From: Anaerolineales bacterium
GTDB taxonomy: Bacteria > Chloroflexota > Anaerolineae > Anaerolineales > UBA6663
Reading direction: 5' to 3'
NCBI GenBank assembly: GCA_016789245.1
Contig: JAEURM010000042.1
Location: forward strand, 1 to 11,147
DNA: 11,147 nucleotides
In this document: one piece after another, positions 1 through 6,103 of the stretch
How positions within the stretch are numbered: position 1 is the stretch's first letter
Layout: every line of letters begins with the position of its first letter
Made by a program: the position numbers and the translations under genes
The notes under the pieces: generated by a model
Told to the model about the DNA's origin: nothing
Seen by the model: the letters and a program-made list of their open reading frames with translations, nothing else
Databases searched by the model: none

Positions 1-1
1 G

Positions 2-1987
2 CCCTCTCCAGAAACACTCCTCCAACTGCTCATTATTGGCCTCACCAATGGCGCGGTGATTGGGTTGAACGCTATTGCCGTCACGGTGATTTATGGCACG
101 GTGCGCACGCTGAACTTGGCTTACGGCGATGTAGTTGCGCTGACTACAATTGTGGTGACTTCACTGGTGAGCGCACTAGGTTTGAATGTGACGCTGGCGC
201 CACTGACTTTGGTAGGCGGTTTAGTGCTGACGCTGGCCGGTGGCGCACTGTTTGGCGGCGGGCTAAATCTATTGGTAGAACGCGCGGCGTTTGCTCCTTT
301 TAGGGGCCGTTCCAAAATGGCGCCGCTTATGGCCACGCTAGGGCTTTCATTTGTGTTCTATCAAATCTCGCTCCTCTGGCGCTACTTTTTGCCCAATTGG
401 TTGCCCGGCGAGCACCGCAGTGTGCCCGGCGTGCCAGAATTGCCGCGTGACCGCATCCCCGAACTTTTGCCCACTTACAATTTGCTGGGTGATTCACGCG
501 TGATACTGACGCCCAAAGAAGTGGCGGTGATGCTGATGGCACTGGCATGTGCGCTGGCCGTGTGGTGGTTTTTGCAGAGAACGCGCACGGGCCGCGCCAT
601 CCGCGCCATTTCTCAAAATGAAGAGTTGGCGCACATTGTGGGCGTGAATCCACCGGCCATTATCCGGCGGGCGTTTGTGTTGGGTGGCGCACTGGCGGGC
701 GTGGCGGCGTTTGTGTTTGCCGTGTATTACGCACGGCCCTTTGCCAACGCTGGTGCGCAAAGCGGGCTGATTGCGTTTGCGGCGGCCATTTTGGGTGGCA
801 TTGGCAACCCGGTGGGTGCGTTGCTGGCCGCGTTGTTGCTGGGCGTTGGCGCGGCGTTCAGTGATAGGTTTTTACTCACGCAATGGACGCCGGTGTTGAT
901 TCAAGCTTTGCTGATTGGGTTGCTGGTTCTGCGGCCCGGCGGCTTAGGGGGCGATAACGGCTCCGTGGCGGTGGGTTCAGAGCGGGATGCGGTGGCCATT
1001 ACGCCCAATGCTCAACGAAGCCGAACGGAATCCATTTGGCTCATGGTGGCCTTCACCGGTTTTCTTTTTTACCCAGTGCTTGACCAAGCGCTGGGTTGGT
1101 TCAAACTTTCTAGCATGACGAGCATTGGGATTTTTGTGGTGCTGGTGCTAGGCCTGAACATTTTATTGGGTTGGGCGGGTTTATTGAATTTGGGTTTTGC
1201 GGTGAGCTTTGGCATTGGCGGTTATGTGGCCGCCATCCTTGCCACGCAGGGCCGGGTGGAGTTTGGGTTGATTGTGCTGGCCAGCGCGGGCGCGGCGGGT
1301 TTGTTTGGGGCGCTCACTGGCCCGCTGACGCGCCGTTTGCGGAGTGATGAAGTGGCGATTGTGACGTTGGCGTTGGGAACGCTGGCGCGGCAAACCATTG
1401 TGAACTTGAGCAACTTGGCGGGCGATGGCGGAAGCATTGCGGCTGTGCCAGCGCCAGTGCTCTTTGGGTTTTCGCTCAGCACGCCGCAGGCGCGTTATTA
1501 CTTGGTGGTGGCCGTGATATTAGTTGCCGTGTTGGCTAGTTGGCGTTTACTGCGCTCACGGGTGGGGCGGGCGTGGCGCGCCAGCAGTGAAGATGAAGTG
1601 GCCGCGCAAAGTGTGGGCGTGAATGTGGGCCATTACCGCGCCTTGGCTTTGGTGGTGAGCGCGGGGTTGGCGGGCGTGGCAGGCGCGTTGTATGCCAGTA
1701 CGTTTACGTATATTGATGCGGATGCAGTAGATTTTAGAATCTCAGCCATGGCGCTGGCGATGGTGATTTTGGGCGGCGCGGGCAGTGTGCCGGGCGCGGT
1801 GCTGGGCACGGTTTTGCTGGCTTCGTATGATCAGATTTTTATTCCAGCGTTAGGCGCGTTATTGGCGCAGTGGCAAGCGGGGGATGTGCGGTTTGGCTCC
1901 GCGTTGGATGCGCGCGGGTTGAGCTATCTCAACTTTGGCTTGGCGTTATACCTCACCGTGCTTCTGCGCGCCCGCCGGCGAAGTTAA
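2..1987 (+). CDS. Fused LivH-LivM branched-chain amino-acid ABC transporter permease (5' end cut by window)
   Basis: Inner-membrane permease of a HAAT-family ABC importer for branched-chain or related amino acids. The frame is open from base 2, and its first residues (LLQLLIIGLTNGAVIGLNAI) match the first helix of LivH. The GTG at 56 is therefore internal and the true start lies left of the window. Counting from that GTG, residues 1-300 are LivH-like, with an early RTLNLAYGD segment and a GRAIRAISQNEELAHIVGVN loop at 179-198 that contacts the ATPase. A polar linker spans about 300-325. Residues 326-643 are LivM-like, with LGLNILLGWAGLLNLG at 365-380 and a second ATPase-contact loop at 504-523. 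LivH and LivM are usually separate proteins of about 300 residues each; here one chain would supply both halves of the channel. No ATPase (LivG/LivF) or binding protein follows, so these must lie upstream or elsewhere. The assignment is firm; the substrate is inferred. Confidence 0.92.
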   Translation, partial: PSPETLLQLLIIGLTNGAVIGLNAIAVTVIYGTVRTLNLAYGDVVALTTIVVTSLVSALGLNVTLAPLTLVGGLVLTLAGGALFGGGLNLLVERAAFAPFRGRSKMAPLMATLGLSFVFYQISLLWRYFLPNWLPGEHRSVPGVPELPRDRIPELLPTYNLLGDSRVILTPKEVAVMLMALACALAVWWFLQRTRTGRAIRAISQNEELAHIVGVNPPAIIRRAFVLGGALAGVAAFVFAVYYARPFANAGAQSGLIAFAAAILGGIGNPVGALLAALLLGVGAAFSDRFLLTQWTPVLIQALLIGLLVLRPGGLGGDNGSVAVGSERDAVAITPNAQRSRTESIWLMVAFTGFLFYPVLDQALGWFKLSSMTSIGIFVVLVLGLNILLGWAGLLNLGFAVSFGIGGYVAAILATQGRVEFGLIVLASAGAAGLFGALTGPLTRRLRSDEVAIVTLALGTLARQTIVNLSNLAGDGGSIAAVPAPVLFGFSLSTPQARYYLVVAVILVAVLASWRLLRSRVGRAWRASSEDEVAAQSVGVNVGHYRALALVVSAGLAGVAGALYASTFTYIDADAVDFRISAMALAMVILGGAGSVPGAVLGTVLLASYDQIFIPALGALLAQWQAGDVRFGSALDARGLSYLNFGLALYLTVLLRARRRS

Positions 1988-2173
1988 CCACGAGGGACAC
2001 GAAGTTTTTTTTGGAGGGATGTGGATTGATGTGTAAGCCGTCATTCCCGCGAGAGCGGGAATCTAACTCTATGCGATGGACACCCGCTTTTGCGGGTGTG
2101 ACGAAGACTTTGATTTAGCCGCAATCAGATTTTGATTTCGTGAAATTCGCGCAATTCGATGCTAAAAGGTTAA
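1984..2173. repeat. 190-bp spacer element bounded by inverted TTAACC ends
   Basis: The whole spacer between two convergent genes is bounded by TTAACC at 1984-1989 and its complement GGTTAA at 2168-2173. The left end continues with 9-base periodic units (CCACGAGGG, ACACGAAGT at 1988-2005). The right end carries three units starting TTCG at 2137-2163, and CACGAAG at 1998-2004 nearly complements TTTCGTG at 2136-2142. The TAA stop codons of both flanking genes fall inside the TTAACC ends. A two-hairpin unit sits in the middle. It resembles intergenic MITE/REP-like sequence. Calling it one composite element is inference. Confidence 0.5.
2039..2103. repeat. Two-hairpin REP-like palindromic unit
   Basis: The unit is bounded by CGTCA at 2039-2043 and TGACG at 2099-2103. 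The first hairpin pairs ATTCCCGC (2043-2050) with GCGGGAAT (2055-2062) around a GAGA loop. The second pairs ACACCCGC (2080-2087) with GCGGGTGT (2092-2099) around TTTT. The two ends are inverted copies of each other with two mismatches over 12 bases. This is the widespread 'attcccgc-n-gcgggaat' type of dispersed bacterial repeat. It lies just past the 3' ends of both convergent genes and could stop transcription or protect mRNA ends from both sides, but neither hairpin is followed by a run of T. Confidence 0.75.
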
Positions 2174-2709
2174 GGGAGAACCCACAACTCCGGCTCGGCC
2201 AGTTGCACAGTGATGTGGGCTTGCTTGAGTTTATCGTTCCGGTCAGCTTCTAGGCTCAACACAATAAATTCGGCGAGGGCGCGCGTATCATGCGGGCCAA
2301 CGGTAACGGCCGTGAACTTGCTGGGTGAGCCGTCTTGCAAATCGGGCGGCCTGAGCAATAAATCGCGCCCCACTTCTAACAAGGTTTCTAGTGGGCAGGT
2401 AAAGGCCGGCACAAAAAAGCGGCGCGGCACGCTCCAAAACTCTTGTGCGTGGCGGCTCTCATTGCCGCTGTACGTTTCCCGTTGCAAATTCACCTTGCCC
2501 TGCGCCACCCAAAACGGGCGGCCATGCACCTGTGGGTTTAGGCGGGCGCTGTAATGAATGGTGTGCGGGTCTAAACCATCCAGCGTGGCGTTAAGGTGCC
2601 AGCCAGCCCCGCACTGCTCACAGCGCCACGCCATTTCATCTGGGTAAGCGGGGAGCATGGTTTGGCATTGGCCGCACACCAGCGGCGCTAAACGGATTGC
2701 ATCAGTCAT
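2170..2709 (-). CDS. Zinc-ribbon protein of unknown function, soluble member of a three-gene cassette
   Basis: No function is recognised. The 179-residue product has an N-terminal zinc ribbon with Cys12, Cys15, Cys30 and Cys33 (C-X2-C-X14-C-X2-C), the same spacing as in the two upstream genes. After it come a GRPFWVAQGKV segment (63-73) and an RRFFVPAFTCPLETL segment (96-110). These resemble the PFWTLWGRV and GYVPLKL segments of the neighbouring 349-residue protein, so this looks like a shortened paralogue lacking the C-terminal membrane part. No signal peptide or membrane helix is apparent. The ATG at 2709 lies 3 bases after the upstream stop codon, which implies co-transcription and probably translational coupling. 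Its stop codon lies in the inverted TTAACC end of the 190-bp spacer element. It may assist the two membrane-bound paralogues. Confidence 0.8.
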   Translation of the reverse strand: MTDAIRLAPLVCGQCQTMLPAYPDEMAWRCEQCGAGWHLNATLDGLDPHTIHYSARLNPQVHGRPFWVAQGKVNLQRETYSGNESRHAQEFWSVPRRFFVPAFTCPLETLLEVGRDLLLRPPDLQDGSPSKFTAVTVGPHDTRALAEFIVLSLEADRNDKLKQAHITVQLAEPELWVLP

Positions 2710-2712
2710 AGC

Positions 2713-3762
2713 TTATTTCACCCACTTTGTGACTTGCTCCACGGCGTTGCTTATATTCATATTGCTCAGCATATCTTTCTTCTCGGCGCCATATTTCTGG
2801 AATTCGTACACTTCACCGTAGCGGAAACCGGTGTAGCCACCAAACATCATGACCGCGCCAACCACAAAGGCAATCAGCGCGCCCACCAGCAAACCCTCGC
2901 CATCATCACCCCGGGCGTTGGCGGCAAAGTACAACAGCAAGAGTGGGCCGTTGACGGCGAGGAATGCACCTACCGCCATGCCCGCCAACAAAATAAAAGC
3001 GCGGTACCACGTGTTGCCGGGCGCGCGGCCATAAATCACTTCGCCGGAGTAACCATCCACTACCATTTGGTAGGCGCGGCCCCGATACAAATAGCGCAGA
3101 ACCCACAACGGGTAGTACACCAAGCCCAACCGCTGATTGACCATGCGGGTGAAGGTTTGAGAAATTCGGTCTAATTTGCCTTGGCGTTGTACTCGGTTAG
3201 AAAAATAAGCGGAAGCGGTAGATTGTGCTTCGCTCTGTGAGGTCACCGGCTCAAACACTAAACCATTAGCGTGCAAAGCTTCGCCGTCAAACGCTTGCAG
3301 TTCATGCGGCTGAAGTTTGAGCGGCACGTAGCCCACGCCAAACTCGCTTACATCACAGGCCGGGCCAGTCCACACCATATCTTCGGCAATTTTGCGCTCG
3401 CGGGCCTCCCAGCGTCTGTTCTTGCTACTGCCCACCTGCTCTTGCCCAAACACCCAGCCCAGCACGCGCCCCCACAACGTCCAAAACGGCACGTAAGCCA
3501 AAAACAATTCGCTCACTTGCGCTTGAGAGCGGGCGTTGAAGGCAATGGCCCAATCTTTGCCGAGAAATTCTTTGAGTTTGCCGTTGGCCGCTTGCACATC
3601 GGTGCGGTGCGCCAGTTGGTAGCGGCGCACACCGCGCTCGCCCGTTACTAAACCGCGCATATCGCAGAACGGGCAGATGACCACCGCTTGCCCTTCCGGG
3701 ATGTTCACGGTTCCGCCACAGCGCGGGCAATTGAGACCTTGAGTGGTTTGTAAATCAGTCAT
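2713..3762 (-). CDS. Zinc-ribbon membrane protein of unknown function (larger paralogue)
   Basis: No function is recognised. ATG at 3762 gives 349 residues. A GTG at 3786 would add 8, but it lies in a palindromic repeat, so the ATG is preferred. The N-terminal zinc ribbon uses Cys12, Cys15, Cys30 and Cys33. A YVPFWTLWGRVLGWVFG segment follows at about 90-106, then FGVGYVPLKLQ at about 141-151. YYPLWVLRYLYRGRAY at 216-231 leads into VDGYSGEVIYG, a pattern resembling TFIIB-type zinc-ribbon membrane proteins of other bacteria. Two membrane helices lie at about 254-282 and 291-314, followed by a charged tail, so it is probably anchored with the ribbon on one face of the inner membrane. It matches the upstream 268-residue protein segment by segment, which suggests a duplication. 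The topology is inferred. Confidence 0.85.
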   Translation of the reverse strand: MTDLQTTQGLNCPRCGGTVNIPEGQAVVICPFCDMRGLVTGERGVRRYQLAHRTDVQAANGKLKEFLGKDWAIAFNARSQAQVSELFLAYVPFWTLWGRVLGWVFGQEQVGSSKNRRWEARERKIAEDMVWTGPACDVSEFGVGYVPLKLQPHELQAFDGEALHANGLVFEPVTSQSEAQSTASAYFSNRVQRQGKLDRISQTFTRMVNQRLGLVYYPLWVLRYLYRGRAYQMVVDGYSGEVIYGRAPGNTWYRAFILLAGMAVGAFLAVNGPLLLLYFAANARGDDGEGLLVGALIAFVVGAVMMFGGYTGFRYGEVYEFQKYGAEKKDMLSNMNISNAVEQVTKWVK

Positions 3763-3785
3763 TTCAACCGTTGTTTTGAGTGTCA

Positions 3786-3848
3786 CGTGTCAAAGTGTCA
3801 GGTGTCAGTCTATGCGGAGGACACTCGACACTTTGACACTTCGACACC
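3786..3848. repeat. GTGTCA-type palindromic repeat in the zinc-ribbon cassette
   Basis: GTGTCAAAGTGTC at 3787-3799 is the exact reverse complement of GACACTTTGACAC at 3827-3839. Further copies extend it: GTGTCA starts at 3787, 3795 and 3802, and GACAC starts at 3827, 3835 and 3843, so both arms are short tandem repeats with a 7-8 base period. The 27-base centre is unpaired. It occupies most of the spacer between the first two cassette genes and could form a long hairpin in their shared mRNA. Confidence 0.75.
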
Positions 3849-3872
3849 CGATACCCATTACCGCCACTAGAT

Positions 3873-4679
3873 TTAGACTTTCGCCGCTACCCACGCCGCA
3901 AAGCCAAACAAAACTGGAGCGGCCAAGCATCCCAAACCGGAGCAGAGGGCGAGGCCGGCCATATAACTCTCTTCACCGTTGCCCACCAACCCGGCAATGA
4001 GCGGGATAAAGGCCAGCACCACAAACACTGCCGCCGTCGCACAGCCGGCCAGCATATACGGCGCTTCGGCTTTGGCGGGGAACACGTTGGCAAACACTTT
4101 GCCGGTGGCGGCTTCTACTAACGCGGTGAAGGTTTTATTGTTGAACGTGTACTTGAAGGTGTAGAGCGGTATATGCACTAAAGCATTCTCGGCGAGTTGT
4201 TGCGCCGTGATGCCCCGCCCGGCCAGCCAACCCTGTGCAGTTTCCAGCGGCACACTGGGCGCATGGGCTTGTGAATCCAGCGCCGAATCATATTTTTGCA
4301 AATCACCAGCGGGCAGTTGCAGTTTGCGCAGTTCACTCACGGAGGTGGCCGCCGCTGGCTCTAACAGCACTTCTTCTTTGTTGCCTGTTTTGCGTTTGAA
4401 GTACCACAACGGGAAGTATTCAAAAGTTTGTTGGGTGATTTGCGATTTTTTATCTAAGTCTTTGACGGTAGCATTGCCCGCCATCCATTGGGCCAGCAGA
4501 GCGCGGGCTTTGTTGATATCTACCGTGGGCGCAAGGGAGTAGTGAAAAACGACGCGCGTTTTATCTAAGTACACCGTGCTTCGGCAGTTGGCACACGTGA
4601 CGAAGCGCTGACCTTCATCTGGGTGAAGCTCTGAACCACATTGCGTACAGCGGAGTTGCGAGGCGGGGAGGGAAGACAT
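3873..4679 (-). CDS. Zinc-ribbon membrane protein of unknown function (first gene of cassette)
   Basis: No function is recognised. ATG at 4679 (MSSLPASQ) gives 268 residues. The frame also contains an ATG at 4742, but the 21 extra residues would precede the ribbon with no family-like content, so the inner start is preferred. Neither start has a clear ribosome-binding site. The zinc ribbon uses Cys11, Cys14, Cys29 and Cys32, again C-X2-C-X14-C-X2-C. Further on are FEYFPLWYFKR at about 87-97, LQLPAGDLQKYDSAL at about 120-134, and VHIPLYTFKYTF at about 168-179 leading into a VEAATGKVFANVFP segment. These parallel segments of the next gene. Two membrane helices lie near 208-231 and 239-265, at the very C-terminus. 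The gene heads the minus-strand cassette, 110 bases upstream of the next start. Confidence 0.82.
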   Translation of the reverse strand: MSSLPASQLRCTQCGSELHPDEGQRFVTCANCRSTVYLDKTRVVFHYSLAPTVDINKARALLAQWMAGNATVKDLDKKSQITQQTFEYFPLWYFKRKTGNKEEVLLEPAAATSVSELRKLQLPAGDLQKYDSALDSQAHAPSVPLETAQGWLAGRGITAQQLAENALVHIPLYTFKYTFNNKTFTALVEAATGKVFANVFPAKAEAPYMLAGCATAAVFVVLAFIPLIAGLVGNGEESYMAGLALCSGLGCLAAPVLFGFAAWVAAKV

Positions 4680-4773
4680 ACGATAAACAGATAAATGGCT
4701 GGTGCGAATTAGGCCGATTTGTAATGAAACACCTAACCTCATTTACGGAAATTGCCGGGTGCGGGTTTCGCGC

Positions 4774-4839
4774 GGGCTGAAGCCCTTGCTTAGAACGTGA
4801 AAGCCCATCGGGCTGAATACTTGCCCCGCAAAGGGCTTC
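4774..4839. repeat. GGGCT/AGCCC palindromic repeat cluster
   Basis: Three short palindromes are packed together: GGGCTGAAGCCC at 4774-4785, AGCCCATCGGGCT at 4802-4814, and AAGGGCTTC at 4831-4839, which exactly complements GAAGCCCTT at 4779-4787. The outer arms can pair over the inner hairpin. It lies in the spacer between the MFS stop codon and the zinc-ribbon cassette start, on the expected leader side of the cassette. It resembles a dispersed REP-type repeat; no T-run supports a terminator. The rest of the 4680-4896 spacer shows no gene and no convincing promoter. Confidence 0.6.
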
Positions 4840-4896
4840 CATAAACTCAGCGAAGACTTTGGCCTGAGCTGACGCTTCTTTTCCCGAACAGCTGAA

Positions 4897-6051
4897 TTAT
4901 AGCCGCTCAAATCTTCGGGCGAGCAAGAGCAAGCCGAGCGCTACCAACGTTGCGCCAGACATGCTTCCAAACAAAACAGTTGCGCCGTAGGTTTGGTATA
5001 ACCAGCCGCCCAGCCAAGCGCCCGCCGCCGCGCCAATGCCGCCAAAGATAGCGCCGAAAATGGCTTGGGCTGTGGCGCTTAGGCCCGCCGGTGAGCGCTC
5101 ATCCACATACGCCACACCGCCAATAAGAAACATGCCAAAAGAAAGGCCGTGCGTGGCTTGCGTGAGTGTGGCGCTTAGCGGGTCTGTGAGCACGGCTACC
5201 AGCGCCCACCGCACGGTGTACACCACTGCGGCCACAATGGTGGCGGCCCAAGGGCTAAGCCGCTGGAAGATGCGGCGGGCAAAAACTAGAATAGGCACTT
5301 CGGCTACGGAGGAGAGTGCGCCGGCAATGCCAATAAGGAACGTGGAAGCGCCTAAATCTTGCAGGCGTAGCGGGAAAAATGAGATGGAAGCCTGAAACGC
5401 CAAACCGATGAGGAAACTGCCACCGAGGAAAAAAAGAAACGAGCCGCTCACCAGTAATTGACGCACCCCGGCGTTAAAATCAATTTGCAATTTGGCGCGC
5501 CGCGCGGGGAGGCCCAGTGCCACCACTCCGGCTAAGGCCAAGCACACGGCGTAGCCCACAAACGCCCAGTGCAAGCCCGCGCGCTCCACCAGCCAGCCAG
5601 CCCACACGTTCATAATGGCAAATCCAAACGTGCCGCCCAAACGGATGAGGCCGTACCCTTGTGAGTTCGCACCCAATAAATCCAGCGTGGCGCTATCGGC
5701 CAGCGCACCAATGGGCGCGGCTAAGGCGGCCATCAGGAGCATGAGCACCATTAGCGGCGTAAAGGAGGTGAAGCTGGGCATCACGAGGACGGGCAAGGTG
5801 AGGCCAAAGCTGGCAATGGGCAGTAGCCAACGATGCACATGAAAACGGTCTCCAATGGCGGCCCACACTGGCCCCACGACGAGTGTGCCCAACGGCAGTA
5901 AACCGGCGAGGAAACCAATCTGGCTTCCATTGAGGCCGGCTTTTTCAAAATACAAATAACTGTAAGGGATGAGCCAGCCGATGCCCCCGAAGTAGAAAAA
6001 ATAATAAGCGCGCGCCAAATTCAGCGCGCGCTGGTGTGAGGTTGGGTACAT
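4897..6051 (-). CDS. MFS transporter, HcaT/MFS_1-like group
   Basis: A 384-residue, very hydrophobic protein with about 12 predicted membrane helices, the usual size for the group. The N-terminus has the LacY/HcaT-like pattern: YFFYFGGIGWLIPYSYLYF at 17-35, then GLNGSQIGFLAG, then GPVWAAIGDRFHVHRW at 60-75 in the loop between helices 2 and 3 (a motif-A-like signature). LADSATLDLLG at 118-128 followed by YGLIRLGGTFGF at 133-144 is also typical of the MFS_1_like group. It should act as a secondary transporter in the inner membrane. The substrate cannot be read from the sequence: family members carry phenylpropionate, nucleosides, sugars or drugs. ATG at 6051 is the only reasonable start and has no clear ribosome-binding site. 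The gene lies 52 bases downstream of pyruvate kinase, across a strong hairpin. Codons 8-15 form a GC-rich hairpin followed by a T-rich run. Confidence 0.85.
   Translation of the reverse strand: MYPTSHQRALNLARAYYFFYFGGIGWLIPYSYLYFEKAGLNGSQIGFLAGLLPLGTLVVGPVWAAIGDRFHVHRWLLPIASFGLTLPVLVMPSFTSFTPLMVLMLLMAALAAPIGALADSATLDLLGANSQGYGLIRLGGTFGFAIMNVWAGWLVERAGLHWAFVGYAVCLALAGVVALGLPARRAKLQIDFNAGVRQLLVSGSFLFFLGGSFLIGLAFQASISFFPLRLQDLGASTFLIGIAGALSSVAEVPILVFARRIFQRLSPWAATIVAAVVYTVRWALVAVLTDPLSATLTQATHGLSFGMFLIGGVAYVDERSPAGLSATAQAIFGAIFGGIGAAAGAWLGGWLYQTYGATVLFGSMSGATLVALGLLLLARRFERL
5994..6032 (-). promoter_or_regulatory. Terminator-like hairpin plus U-run within first codons of the MFS gene
   Basis: In the mRNA sense (minus strand), AGCGCGCGC (6032-6024) pairs perfectly with GCGCGCGCT (6015-6007) around an 8-base loop. 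TATTATTTTTTCTAC then follows directly. The stem is 9 bp and nearly all GC. This has the form of an intrinsic terminator or attenuator, placed about 20-45 bases after the start codon. It encodes R-A-L-N-L-A-R-A-Y-Y-F-F, so coding constraint plus chance may explain it. A regulatory role is inference. Confidence 0.35.
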
Positions 6052-6064
6052 ATTCTGCTAGCTC

Positions 6065-6089
6065 GGACAGGTCTTCAAAAGACCTGTCC
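6065..6089 (-). terminator. Perfect 11-bp hairpin after pyruvate kinase
   Basis: GGACAGGTCTT at 6065-6075 and AAGACCTGTCC at 6079-6089 pair completely around a 3-base loop. It lies 15 bases beyond the pyruvate kinase stop codon in the direction of that gene and 14 bases before the MFS start. No T-run follows on the minus strand, so it is either a REP-like repeat, an mRNA-stabilising hairpin or a weak terminator. Confidence 0.45.
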
Positions 6090-6103
6090 AAGCTTAATTA
6101 TGA

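Noticed and set aside
2001..2012. Run of eight T after the permease stop as an intrinsic terminator
   Set aside because: No hairpin precedes the run; the upstream bases are the 9-base periodic repeat end.
1870..2118. Plus-strand 82-codon frame over the end of the permease gene and the repeat
   Set aside because: Its C-terminal part is only the translation of the double-hairpin repeat (PSFPRERES... and ...PAFAGVT), a common spurious product, and its N-terminal part overlaps the permease in another frame.
3763..3786. GTG at 3786 as the start of the larger zinc-ribbon protein
   Set aside because: It sits in the GTGTCA repeat and would add 8 residues without family support; the ATG at 3762 is more plausible, though not proven.
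4615..4842. Minus-strand 75-codon frame upstream of the zinc-ribbon cassette
   Set aside because: It reads through the GGGCT palindromes and overlaps the start of the first cassette gene; the sequence has no protein-like character.
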